Below are positions 12,901 through 31,177 of a DNA stretch of 64,000 nt, in pieces. The translations under genes and the position numbers were made by a program. Location: assembly GCA_900239685.1 (NCBI GenBank), contig OENT01000017.1, positions 186,001 to 250,000 of the forward strand, written 5' to 3'. The notes beneath the pieces were generated by a model, which worked only from the letters and a program-made list of their open reading frames with translations, did not search any database and was not told the origin of the DNA. Within the stretch, counting starts at the first letter, position 1; each line of letters starts with the position of its first letter. The stretch is from Rotaria macrura (lineage: Eukaryota; Rotifera; Eurotatoria; Philodinida; Philodinidae).

Positions 12901-15900
12901 AGCTTTTTATGTATCAATAATTACCCTCGCATCTCTGATGAACTACTACAGACAACAGCTTTATAGACTGAAAAATAATTTTCTTTATTAATCCCTAAAG
13001 ATTAGTATTCGTTTAGTTGTGCACACAGAAACTCATCTATTTTTTCTTATTACTGATTAAATTCTACGAAATCTTCAAGTGCTGCAAGTTCATTTCGGAG
13101 CATGATTTTGTATTCAAATCTTTAAACTTTCTTTTCGATGGTCTATATTTGAAAATTTTTCTGTCTGATCTTGTTAACCAATGATGCCATTCTTTCTCTA
13201 AGTACGAATCACAAGTATGTTTTGCCTTAACTATAGAAAGTTCGTCAGTAAGCGTAACGTTCAAGATATTTTCTGATTGTATAAAACAGAGTTGAATACA
13301 ATTAGATAAATTCAATAGCTAATAAATCAACTGAGATAGAAGAAATTGAAGTGTTTCGAACTGTGATACTATCAATAATGAACATTTGAAAACATCTATT
13401 GACGTTAACAGTAGTAAAATATTTTTGAGTTTTGTCTGTTTGTTGAAGAAAATCAATAAAATTCGTTTAATTTTTAGAATGTGAAAATTTTCTCAAAGAA
13501 TTTCATATGAGACTTGCTTGGCCAGCGGTAAAAGTTCTTCAAGCTATTGCACGTGCAAATTCAACTTGTTCATCCCTTATATGGTCAAGTATGATTCCTT
13601 TACTAGTCAAACAATTTGATACATTAGATGAGGTATTTAATTCAAATTCTTTCTACACTTATTTATATTGAATATTCTATTTAGATTAATCATAAAAGAA
13701 CAATTTTCGACATGATTACGTATTTTCTTCAACCAGCAGGCAAATGATTGTTATAATTATCTATTCTATGTTCATAATTTTGTTTTCGTTTACTAGAAAT
13801 TCGAACGATACTTAAATTACCTACAGATGTATCCGATGAACTTTGGATATTCATATCAACATATTTTGAATCGTTTCCAAATCATAGTCTTCCATTAATT
13901 AGTAATCTTTTACAATTAAATACAGTACCTGGTCAAGTACTTGAAGATGACTTAACGAAATTTATTCTCATTGGCAATATTAATGATGAATTAAAGTGTG
14001 TTGTGAACGAAATAAAAGCATACTTGTTTTTTTATTCTATTTCAAATTCCTATTTAATTCTGCTCATAGAAAAAAGCTGTCCGATGTTTTACAAATATTA
14101 GCATCTTCAGTTGCATTCGATCGGATATGTACGAATTTACTGACAAATTTAATCAATTCATGGACAGGTAACACAAAATTAGCACATCAATAAAATATAT
14201 CGTAGAGTTTTTAACATAAAAACCATACGAACAGATGTCTCGACTCATCATACTCTAAAGATTGCATCTTGAAAATATGTACTCATTTTCATCAAGTACT
14301 AAATATATTCAAAAACTATCATGTAAAAAATAAACCTGTTTTCTAAGTGTTCGAATTTCGCATGAAAGTTTTACTCATTGAATATCAACCTATATATACA
14401 ATGGTTTGCAAAAAAACTTGGAACACTCTAAGTCCATAAACATTTTGATATTTTAAAGATTCTCTGGCGCCTTTATTTTGTTGTTATTATATATTTATCT
14501 TTACCATAGTGTCCTCTAAAATTATTCGTACATTTGATTGATTTTTATTTTTTCGTTCTTTAAATATCAGTTGATATGGTAAAGATAAGTAACTTAAAAT
14601 CACATCATATATCTGTATTACATTATTGGAACATGGGAGTTCGTTCTGCCAGAAAAATCCATCGTGATACGAAGATACCATTGTCTACAATTAGTTACCA
14701 ATTGAAAAAACCCCGAACTCAAGGTTCGTTACGACATCGAGCAGGCAATGGTCGAAAACGTAAAATTGGCGCCAAAGATAGTAGAGCATTAGGCCAATTT
14801 ATTAGACGAAATAACGAACTTACGTTGGATGAATTGGCTGAAAAACTACAAGATCAATGTAAATTAACTGTTTCCACAAGCACAATATCACGCCATTTAC
14901 ATCGTCTTGAATATAAAAATTGCTTACCATTGAATACCCCTATGCTAACTCAGGAGCATAAAGAACGTCGAATTCAATGGGCAAAACAGCATTTAAATGA
15001 TGATTGGCAATCTACAGTATTCACCGACGAAAGTTCATTTCAATTGTTTAGAAATACTATCCGTCGGTGGTCGAAATATCCAAACGAAGAAAAAAAAAGA
15101 GTTCCGAAGAATCGACAAAAAGTTCATGTTTGGGGTTCTATTAGTTATTGTGGAAGAGTTGGTTTTCACTCTTTTCAAAATATTATAGATAGTGATTATT
15201 ACATTGAAATATTAGAAAACAACTTGCTTCTGAATGCTAAACATCAATTCAAAACTAAATGGCGATTGCAGCAAGATAACGACCCCAAGCATAGGTCTTC
15301 AAAAACTGAAAGGTGGTTGGCTGAGAATGTTCCAGCTGTTATGGACTGGCCATCGAATAGCCCTGATCTCAATCCGATTGAAAACATTTGAAACATCGGA
15401 TTGAGAAAAGAAAACCAACAAATATTAATGAGTTAAAGATTTGTATCGATGAAGAGTGGAAAAACATTAAAAAAAACGTTATAATCAATTTGATCAACAG
15501 CATGAAAAACAGATGTCTCTTGGTTATTGAGTCCAACGGAGAACGAATCGAATATTGAACTACATATTGTAAAACTGTATACTAGTATACAATAAACAAA
15601 GAAACCCTTTTTTGAAAGAAGTTTAACAAGGCTTGAAAACTAGCTTAACATTTGTTCCAAGTTTTTTTGCAAACCATTGTATATATGTATATGTATATAT
15701 TGAAATTTCGTATGACAGTTAGATGTTCGGATATCTTTATTACAGTTGAAAATTTTCGAGAAAGTGTATGTCTTAAATTTATTTGCTAACTTAATATTAT
15801 AGAGAATAAAATTCAAATAATAAATATCTTTCAAGGAAACGCTCAATGTATGCTGTGTACTCAATGCTCTCAAAAGCGATCGTAGCTTTATCTTGATCTT

Positions 15901-18900
15901 GCAGAGATATTGCATTTTGAGAATGAATATCACGTGAAGTTGAAAAATTAGTTTTCTACTAATACCTTGAAACTTATTTTAAATGAGTACAAATTACAGT
16001 TCTATTGATGCAATTTATCTCACATTAGCTGATATGAATAATGTAAAATATGTAACATTACTATCACTATATCTTTCGATAGAAACAACAACAAAGTCTG
16101 AACCATTTTCAAGATTTCTCAGAGTACAGTTTCTCAGTAGAAAATGTATTCAAATCTAGTCACAGAATTGATTATCCAGCAAACGTGTGGTACGAAACGT
16201 TTTTCGGTTCTGGTAGTTGTTTTATGCTCTCATGATAGTACTGTTTTTGATAAATAGTGTCGTGTTTTTTTTTCTTACATTTTCCGATTGGGATGTGAAG
16301 TTGAGGACTAAAGTTTGAGTGTTGTCTTTGTTCTTTACAAGCACATCGTTTTTATATAATTTTGTATAGGATAGTGATTTTTCTATTCGTTGGTATTTGT
16401 TGTTTTCAGTAGGCATGCACCAAATCCTGTTTTTAAGTGATAAAGATGACTCATTTTCGATGTGAAGAACCATCAGTTCTTGTTAAATCTTCGGGTGCTC
16501 TCTACTCAAGCCTTATTGCTCTATGTCATACAATATATAGACATGTCAAATCTTCCTTTACAAGTTGTAGGATTTGACCCAAAAAACGTGAATTTTCGAG
16601 CAAATCCTGCACATCTTAATGTAAGATTTGACATGTCTATATATTGTATGACATAAAGCAATAAGGCTTGAGTAGAGAGCACCCGAAGATTTGACAAGAA
16701 CCGACGGTTCTTCACATCGAAAATGAGTTATCTTTATCACTTAAAAACAGGATTTGGTGCATGCCTAGTTTTCAGAGAAAAGCTGGCATTATATATATAT
16801 ATATATTACTTTGAATAAGTAAATTTACTGATAAATAAAGTAAATTGAAGTTGAACATCGTCCAGTTAATACTGACCTTGTGATGTAACATCATAGATTA
16901 ATAACGAAACATTTTCACTAGAAAAGTAAAACAAATAAACTTTCTTCGGTAGAGTAAACATAATTTGACACCTCGAATTAATGACTTTTATATGTCGGTT
17001 TATGTTGAACGTAGATAGCTGTTCACGATAATTGATCTACCTCAAGATATAGTATAGGGAGATTCCGCAAGTTTTTTGCTTACGACTCCGGTAAAAATAC
17101 TTTTTCTAGTGTTGCCAATCTCTATTCATAATCTATGCATTTCGATACATAACTCATAAGATTTTTCTTCAATTTTTAGCTACAAAAACAACACCATCTA
17201 ATGAAATATTAGAATATTGCATTGATCTATGTCATAATTCTGAACGATGCCAAGAACGTCTTGAACGTTTCTTTTTTCCATCACGTATGTCGACAGAAAC
17301 TAAATAACATGAATGAGATACTTTTAAAATACATGTATTTATATTTCATAGAACCATTCATTCGACTTCTACCAGATATTTTTAAATATCTATCGAGTCA
17401 ATATATTCTAACAAATTTATTTACATACTTATTCGATTTATTGTTAATAAATATTAATGAGAATAACTTTGCAAAAGATTTCTGCTCGACCTGTGCTCGT
17501 GTTGCTGATGAAAGGTTAGAATAATGATTAAACCTATTGAATCTAATGATAAATTTAATTTTAAAAATAGTTGCAAAGCATTCGTTCATAATATCTATGA
17601 AACAAACTTCTGCGATGAATCAATATGGCAATCTGATAAAGTAAAATAGATTATTTGATTATTTCTGTTTTTCAATAATGTCTACATCTTATATTATAGC
17701 AAGCAAATTTATTGATTACGATTTATTTTATTGGAAATTTGAAACGAAAAGTAATCTAAATAGATCTTTTTTATGGGCGACTAAAACAAAACGACGCTAA
17801 AACGTTTTTCTATTTCTCTTTTAAAGTATTTTCAAGATGAATTAGAATTCATTTATAATAGTATTAATGAAAAATTAATTGAAAAAATATTTACCGAATC
17901 ATCAAATCAAATGACGGAAATTCTTTCTTATTTTTATGGAAATCTAATCAATAAATTATGTTCAAAAAGTAAGTATACTTTTTCAAATTTTACTCATCGT
18001 ACTAGTCATCGTCTTACAATTATATTTATTTTGTCATTAAGACGAAATATTTGAACAAGCTCAATCAATAATAAAACAATGTGAAACGTCTCATGATGAA
18101 AAACACATTCGTTTATGGACAATTATTGTCAAAGCATTAGTTTTATATCGTCCGTCATCTATGGAACAATATGTGTCAACAGTAAATTTTATTAAGTAAC
18201 AATGTACAATAGTTCTATTCTTTTTGCATTTTAGTTAATATCATGGATGAATGAAAAGGACATGCTTGGTGATTTAGCATGTCAATCATTGAAAATCTTA
18301 ACAAATTTCAATGAACAAACTTTATTATTGTCATCTGAAGCTGATTGTATTGTTCATCCCATGGTTAAACAAATCACTTTTATGAATATACTTTCAAAAA
18401 TGAAACCACTCTTGATTAATAATGGTACGACCGTATGATTCAGTATAACATTCTGTACTAGTTTCCAAAAATTAGGATTCCATCTGAAGAAACTAGACAC
18501 CTATTAAAAAAGAATGCGTACATGATGTAGACGTAAGATGCATTTATTATCATTAGAATCGAATTTTGATCCGTGCAATTGAATCCTAGTGGCATCTTGT
18601 ACAACCTCTGGAGATCGTTCGTAGATGTATGCAATAGCGATCAAGCGAATCACATCATACAGCTTTTGTATGATGATGATATGATTGGATTTTTTCTTCA
18701 AGAAACTTCCATATCATAAATTCACTATTGATAAGCAGAGAAAGAAAAATATCCATCGATGTGAAAAAACAACATAAGGTCGATTTTTGTTCTTTAGCAT
18801 ATTATTAGCTTTGTGTCTCTTTCGCTTACTACAAACACAATATGATTCATGAAATTATCTGCTGTCGCACTCTTTTAAACCACAATTGTAAGTCACTTTC

Positions 18901-21900
18901 AATAGATACGTTTTCTAAAACTATGAATCGAATCTTAAGAAGTATTATGTAGTGTAATAATTATTCCCAGTGGTGAGAAATTCTGATTTTTCTAATGTAC
19001 GTAAATTTAAAAATTTGGATTTATCTAAGTTATAGATATTTTATGGAGTAAATAATAGAAGAATCTGTCGTAACGTATTTCTTTCTAGGTGATACAACTC
19101 AAGAGAATCATTACAAAAATGTTTTGTAAAAAGCGATCTATTCATTTTCTTTTATTCATGATGTCTATTAATCTCAAAGTTTAGTTTTTAAAAGAACAGT
19201 TAAATATCAAATTAGGAAACATAGTTAATACATCAGAACTCTGATTTGTTCATGACGAATCATCTATAGTAATTTCATTCGATGAATAATAATAAAAATC
19301 CTCATCCAACATGTTGTTCGTCGAGATTTTATTGCTTACGACAGTGAATAGTAATTGTTTTTCTCTTGTCATGCATCAAGTATGGAAATGAATAAGAACG
19401 AGACTATTATATTCAAAAAAAAATATGATAAACGATCAAATATTTGTATGATTGAGTGAAACTCGATGACGTAATTCTAATTGTATTGTATATGTCAATA
19501 CTAACTAGAGACATCATTTTTCTGCAATTTTCCCCCTCTCAATCTTCTTACGACCAACCGCATCATTTATTCTTGAATAAGCGAAAAAAAAATTTCAATC
19601 AATATTCCCTTCTGTCTTGATGAAACATAACACAATACTGAAGAAGAAGAACAACGAAGTGAGGAATTTTGATGACTCTGTCAATCTGTTCATTGTGTTT
19701 TAATAGTGTTGATTATTCATAGAAGTTTATTAGTATCTTGAACAGTTGTGTGTAATCATCTTTACTTACAAAAATATTGATGCATTGATAGATCATCGAA
19801 TACGATGAAAAGATTTATATTTACCAATCAAAATATCTCTAGTATCAATATCAATAGATTAGTTTAGTAATATCTTCTCAAACACACACCAGACCCAAAC
19901 TTCTCATATATTACTAATGCTGAACATTTGCCATTTATGAAATCTGAATATGTCTCATGAATAGTTATGCAATAAAGAGATCATTTGATTGATTGATGAG
20001 TTCTTTCTTCATAACGATGTGTACAGTAGGCCATAAATACGAGCACAGTTCATTGTACATCACTCTCTTCTACACGAGAGAATCATTCTACTATTTTGTA
20101 AGCATTATTCATATTAATCGTTTGCATGATATGTTCGCAATAATAATAATGATACAAAATGAATATCAAGTATTTTCTCAGCTATATTTAAATGTGAGCT
20201 CAGTTCCAAACAAAAATCATATTCGAACTCATTCGCTTTTGCTTTTTGTACTTTTGACTCATATCTATGAGTCATCTGAAAGTGAAATCTTCAATGTACA
20301 CAATTCATTCGATTCTGTGTGTTCGAAGTTCTCATATATATGTAAGTCAATCTATATGAATTTAGAGTGTAGACATTTTGTAATCATTTCAAATAGAAAA
20401 GATTCGAGTGAACCCATACAAATCGAAGCGAAACTTACCTATTTAGTAGTTGAATAATACTCTGCCGTTGTAATGTGAACGACAGAAAATGATATTGTTG
20501 AACAGTAGAATAGACGTTTGAGATTTAAATAATCCAAAAATAGAAGTCACACAATTTTGATTGACATTAATATATAAATATATGTATATGTATATGTATA
20601 GAATTACTACCGAGTCAAATGAATGTACTCGTTGATGTATTAAGCAATGTGCCGAAGTCTATTATTCAAGATGAAATCGTTTCCGTAAGACGTTGAATTT
20701 ATAATTAGAAAACAATCGAAAAATCTATTATTCTCTCGTTTTTCTATCCATAGTTGTTACCTATTTTAATTCGAGCTTTAACATCATCCAATGAATCTGT
20801 CTGGTCATCATCCCTCAATTCAATATGTGATTTAATTAAAACTGAACCAAATACAATCGGTGATCATATCGATACACTCGTATCACGTTTAACAACTTTG
20901 GCAACTTATAAAAATGATATGGTAAAAGCCTAGTCAGTTTGTTTTTTTTTTCTAGACAAAATGTTATTGTTCATTAAAAAACAAATAAGACACCTGATTA
21001 TTTTTTGAATAAATTTCGAGAGAAACATGATAGAGAGGCACAGTTTTTACCACTGAAAAGAGTCGACTTCAAAAGCACTAGTACATCGAAAAATCAAAAT
21101 ATTTGAAAGGATTTTCCGTTCACAAGACGACGAACTTGTAAAAAGTAGCCTTATTCACGGGCAACTTACACGACACAGTTTCACATGAAAATAAAAGATC
21201 TGGAAGATCTGCCAAGCTCTTCAGTTGAAATTTGTAGAATATGTCATGGATTATTAGGGATTTCTTAGAGACTAAATTTCTGCACGAAATTCCATAATAC
21301 AACTTTTCGAACATGGGTTAAAAATTCAGAAGATTCACTCCCCTGTTTCCTGTGAAAAAGGTTAAAAAAATTGAAAATTTCAGGATTCATTTTGCAGACA
21401 TTAGATTAAAATATAGATGAATAAAAATGACGAACATACCAACTTAGAGGAACAATTTATCGGTTTTCTAAAATCATATCAGAAATCTTCTGCTGATTCC
21501 CTTAAACGAGGTGTTCATATCTCTTTACGAACTGATGAATTTACAGTCCTGTGTGTGTAACCGTGGTGAAAAACGCGCTCTTCTATCATGTTCTAATGAA
21601 ATGAATAAATAGTTTCATCATTTTCTTTGTCTAGTCTATTCGTATAACCAGTCTAAAATGTTTGCAATATTTAACAAATTTACCAATACATAAAATTGAA
21701 CCATACCGACGTCATGTTATTCATGTATTAAAAACATGTGTCGATGATCATAAACGTCTCGTACGAAAACAAGCCATCGAAGCACAAATGTCATGGTACG
21801 TTGTAGTTTTTATGAATGATTGTACTTTCTTTATTTAAACTAAAAGAAAAGAAACAAACGAAAGGCAAATATTTATTTTAGGTGCTTACTAAATGCATAG
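9968..21900 (+). CDS. MMS19: MMS19, cytosolic iron-sulfur assembly targeting factor
   Basis: HEAT-repeat scaffold of the cytosolic Fe-S targeting complex (with CIAO1 and CIAO2B) that delivers clusters to DNA polymerases, helicases and XPD. Exons: 9968-10040, 10099-10147, 10218-10321, 10385-10470, 10547-10691, 10759-10884, 10945-11006, 12056-12226, 12283-12360, 12423-12561, 13478-13632, 13685-13739, 13797-13995, 14070-14167, 17180-17284, 17352-17514, 17571-17640, 17700-17750, 17827-17968, 18042-18181, 18235-18424, 20602-20684, 20754-20921, 21635-21795, 21882-21900. They sum to 2832 nt, 943 aa (human about 1030). Diagnostic blocks are FIQSMDGERDPRNLVL, EELFEVVACYFPMEYKP and, at the C-terminus, DDHKRLVRKQAIEAQMSW, each close to animal MMS19. 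The protein is helical repeats throughout, with no signal or membrane segment. The exon 12 donor is GC, not GT. The intron after exon 14 (3.0 kb) holds two transposable elements. The exon 1-3 junctions rest on phase and are slightly less certain. Confidence 0.95.
14399..14425 (+). repeat. Left terminal inverted repeat of the Tc1 element
   Basis: 27 bp starting CAATGGTTTGC and ending TTGGAACA. It matches the reverse complement of 15653-15679 without mismatch. TA precedes it. Confidence 0.95.
14576..15558 (+). pseudogene. Tc1-family transposase, frameshifted near its end
   Basis: Cut-and-paste transposase of the DD34E group. An N-terminal paired-like helix-turn-helix (about residues 5-50, VRSARKIHRDTKIPLSTISY) is followed by a second HTH (about 75-115) and the DDE domain. 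Catalytic motifs seen: FTDESSF (first Asp), QQDNDPKH (second Asp) and SPDLNPIE (Glu, 34 residues after the second Asp). The frame stops at TGA 15389-15391, where family members have Trp after PIENI. A missing G in the TGG codon explains this. The shifted frame then runs on for 55 codons to a TGA at 15556-15558, giving the normal Tc1 length of about 330 residues. All catalytic residues lie before the break, so the copy is damaged only in its C-terminal tail. Confidence 0.92.
15653..15679 (-). repeat. Right terminal inverted repeat of the Tc1 element
   Basis: Perfect inverted copy of 14399-14425, followed by the TA duplication at 15680-15681. Confidence 0.95.
16402..16409. repeat. Left 8-bp target site duplication of the MITE
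   Basis: GTTTTCAG immediately outside the left arm, repeated in the same orientation at 16768-16775. Confidence 0.85.
16410..16767. mobile_element. hAT-like fold-back MITE with 8-bp target duplication
   Basis: A 358-bp near-perfect palindrome without coding capacity. The 145-bp arms (16410-16554 and 16623-16767) begin TAGGCATGCACC and differ at about five positions, all transitions. The direct repeat GTTTTCAG flanks both sides (16402-16409 and 16768-16775). An 8-bp target duplication with ends starting TAGG fits hAT-type transposases. The 68-bp centre is itself weakly palindromic. The element sits in the same MMS19 intron as the Tc1 copy, 0.7 kb downstream of it. The hAT assignment rests only on the duplication length and end sequence. 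Confidence 0.85.
16768..16775. repeat. Right 8-bp target site duplication of the MITE
   Basis: GTTTTCAG immediately outside the right arm, identical to 16402-16409. Confidence 0.85.
18425..20601 (+). other. Long MMS19 intron without recognisable content
   Basis: A 2.2-kb intron between the exons ending at 18424 and starting at 20602. No exon, element with terminal repeats or RNA gene was recognised. It ends in a short TATG/TATA tract next to the acceptor. A 154-codon open frame (19993-20457) looks like chance. Confidence 0.6.
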
Positions 21901-23396
21901 TGAACAACAAGGATTATCGAGTGATATGATGATTATTTAAGACCTGTCTTCGACGATTTACTTTTAATGTAAATCACATGATTTTTGTTTGTTTGTTCTT
22001 TTTAGATAAGTTTCAAAACAAAAATAAATAAATAAATGAATCTATCCTTTTTTTAAGCCCGATGATGAATGACGAATTAAGTGAGTCACTAGTATGAAGA
22101 TGTTGATTAGGTAGAATTTCAAAATGAAAATAACCTAGACGTATGAGACTGCAATTGTAAAGAATCATGAATTGAAAGAAGAGAAACATGTACTTATTTT
22201 TCTCTCTGTGACTAAGTAAAATTTTTTTCTGATAATCAGTGTTGTTATTTTTCATTTTACTCTAACAGTAAATAAGTATTTTTCGAAAATGACTACTTCT
22301 CTTATAATAGCAATGAATTCAAGAGCATAAATAAGACTACGATTATGATGCATGAAATTTGTTAATACTAATGAGTGAAAGTGTTTGATTGAGAGAACAA
22401 AAAAGAACCATTAAACAACATATAAAATCGATTATATATCATGAACATTTTCAATTTTCTCTAGAAAAATGACTTAAAACTTATTTCAATAATGTTGTCT
22501 CTGATTTAAAAAGAAAATCAAGAGCTAACCAAGAAACTTATCTAGTTTGTTGTCTTGGAGAAACATTTCATGAGACTGAAAATAGTAGTTTCTGAAAAAT
22601 TATTCTATCCATTGAACATTGAGATAAATTAATTCCGTTTTCTTTTTCGGTTCTCCTAATGATTTATCACGTCTGTAAAATGAGAAATACATCAACCAAC
22701 GATTCGTATAATTATCAACGAACAGAATATATGAAAATGAGGGAGTCAAAAATTATCTTGCAGCTCGTTAGTATGTTGAAGAACTAGTAGGCGATTGAAT
22801 GTATTTAAGACGTAATTTTGTCCATTCGAAATATTAAACAATACAATGCATTTCTTATGTTAGAATCGGAAGATTTTTTTAAATAACATTATGTTTAACA
22901 TTCAATGAATGATTCTGACACATCACATATTAGCAGAATGGTTTTTGTTATTGAAATTATTTAGTACCCAGTTCGAGTCTGCATCGTAGAACGATATGAA
23001 ATGTCTTTGCTATGATGATTTAATATATAGGTATGATTATAATTGATTCTAAAATTTAGAGCCTTATTCAAATCTGAGCAAAGATGAAGATACATATTTT
23101 TATATCATCTATTGAAATTCTCTTTATACTTCAAACTAATCTTTGATGTAGCTGTATGATATGAGCATATCGTTCACATTTAATCGAAAAAATAGTATTT
23201 TCAGTCGACGATATGAGACAAAACAACAAAATATTTTCTCATAATGTTGTTTCTAATTACATCATTTTGTTTTTATTTTAATTAATTTTTATCATGATTT
23301 ATGCAAACTGTTTACATATTAAATAAAAATAACTTCGTCATTGTAGTCAATTATTTCTTTTATTCCATTATTCAAATTTGCTTTTTGTTTCAGATA
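21901..23396. other. Spacer between MMS19 and TBC1D23
   Basis: Tandem-gene spacer of 1.5 kb. A polyadenylation-like AATAAA run lies about 120 nt after the MMS19 stop (22023-22028). A pyrimidine-rich splice acceptor ends at 23393, three bases before the TBC1D23 ATG. Nothing else was recognised. Confidence 0.55.
22023..22028 (+). terminator. Likely polyadenylation signal of MMS19
   Basis: AATAAA within an AATAAATAAATAAA run, about 120 nt past the MMS19 stop codon. The run is low complexity, so the exact hexamer used is uncertain. Confidence 0.45.
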
Positions 23397-29153
<5,757 letters not shown>

Positions 29154-31177
29154 AAATAACTTGCGTCTTCGTTTACATTACTCTTTTGATCTATTCTATT
29201 GGTGGCTTTTAGATTTTACTTTTTTTATGCTCTTCTTATTATTACGAATAGAAAAGCGAAAAAAAACAACCAATAACCTGTCTACTTTTTCATAACTAAT
29301 ATATCTATATCTATATATATATATATGTATTTATTTCTGTTTTATTACATTTTTCAGTGACTGCAATACATGTTTATTTACCGTTATTCATTCTGGTTGG
29401 GTTTTCGATATACCATCAATAAATCAACGCATTCATTGTATCGTTTTTCTATTAGTCTATTGATTTGACATGCAAAAATATAATTTGTAAGAAGGAAATA
29501 ATGCTTGTTACTTATTTCTATTGGGATTTTTCGATCATAAATTTAACATTCAACAAGATTACTAATATGAGAAGTGCACAATAATTTGATCATAACTGGC
29601 TTTTCTCCAGCGAGTGAGAGGTGTACGACAGTAATTTTAGATGACATAAATAATTATTTCTTGACTACATAGTAAAACGATATTTATTCGTATAGATGAT
29701 AATATCAAATTCAGAGTATTCATAGGCCATCGAAAAAAATAAATAAATAAATAAACATAAGTTTTTACAGGTTATCGTTTTTTTCCTATTAAAATTCATA
29801 TATGAATTTTTTGCTTGGTGCAATCATGTTTTAGAACTCATTAATAGAGAGTAAGGTTATTCATTCATAAATTTTAATTATAATATACTTTGTCTACCGA
29901 ATGAGAATGATCAATAAAGAGCATATGAATTCATTTGAAGCATGAACGAATAGTTCATTCTGTAATTCTCAAAATAAGAAACAACCTGCCAACACGATTA
30001 ACTCTTCTTGAAAGAATAGTATTTAACAATGACATTGTCATATTTAATACGAAGATCTAGAAAATTAATAGAAATGATGTTTTTAATAATTTTCTTTGTT
30101 TTACTTGATCTTCTTAGATATCTTCTTGCAAACGTATTTAAAACTTTGATTTCAATATTTATGTTATGAGAATGTACAGTTATATCACATCAGTATATAA
30201 ATATTTCAGAGAAAAATAATTCATGATAATAGTCAAATATTTTCTCAAGGTCGACAGACACATGTGTAATATATAATTTATAACGAGATCGTTCAAGTAG
30301 TAATTCATACCTCCATATAATTATATTTACTTGCAAGATTCTCTGTTTAATCCTTCTGAAATCTACTTTTTCATTTCAATTTCCTATGCACGAAACTCAT
30401 CTATTATATTGAGTTTCATCAAATTTCATTATCATATTGACGACACAAAGGTTATGCAACACACATCTAAACTTTGCCAATGAAGGAATCTACCGATCAT
30501 TGATGTAGTATTATAAATCAATCATATTTTTCATATGAGATAAACGTTATCGTAAGCTTCATGTGTATTCTTGTTCAGATCAAAAATATGATGTTGATCG
30601 AACATTGATTTTCGACAAGAACAATCCAACAAAACACATTGCTATGCAAACCGTAACTAACTACGACTAGATAGTATTTTGAATCGATTTGTTCACAGAT
30701 GAAATTCGCAAGTCTATTCTATAGCATACACAGAATTGACGATACTTGAATTATTTGTTTGCTTGATTTGAGTAGTCAATCAATGGTTATTTCATAGGTA
30801 CTTTCATCCAATTGTATTTTTTATTTTGTAAAAAGAAGTATGTTCTTTCTAGCGAACATCATGACACATGAAAAAAAAACGATAAAGAAGAAAAAAAAGG
30901 AGTTAAATTCGTCTAATAGCATTCAAACAATACAACAACAAAAATATTTATACAAAAGAAGAAGAAAGTAAAAGGAGAAATGAGAAGAATACAGAAGTGT
31001 TTAGTATTCGATCAATCACCACAATTATGAGTCTCTCTACAGTATACAACGAAATAAACCATGTCCATATTTCTTGATCAAATATCTTTTTTTTTTCTAA
31101 AAAATCAGAAGATGAGATTCGTCGACTAGAAATTAAAACAAAACATTCGATGAGAATAAAAAACAATTTCATTGTGA
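29154..31177. other. Convergent spacer between TBC1D23 (+) and FARP (-)
   Basis: Two kb holding both 3' ends. TA/TC-rich microsatellite at about 29303-29328. AAATAAATAAATAAATAAA near 29738-29757 could serve polyadenylation of TBC1D23. No coding exon was seen. Confidence 0.55.

Larger units (their letters stand above)
14399..15679 (+). mobile_element. Tc1-type DNA transposon in an MMS19 intron
   Basis: A 1,281-bp element flanked by TA on both sides (14397-14398, 15680-15681), the Tc1/mariner target duplication. Its ends are perfect 27-bp inverted repeats beginning CAATGGTTTGC. It encodes one Tc1-like transposase on the plus strand (14576-15558), broken by a one-base deletion. The insert lies wholly inside the intron between 14167 and 17180 and does not touch MMS19 splice sites. 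Perfect terminal repeats together with a single lesion suggest a fairly recent insertion. Confidence 0.95.

Noticed and set aside
16462-16715. Two opposed open frames of 64 codons with nearly the same protein sequence
   Set aside because: They are mirror images produced by the palindromic arms of the MITE and have no coding meaning.
19993-20457. 154-codon open frame in an MMS19 intron
   Set aside because: No domain, low-complexity aromatic/Ile-rich content typical of chance AT-rich frames, and it lies wholly inside an intron.
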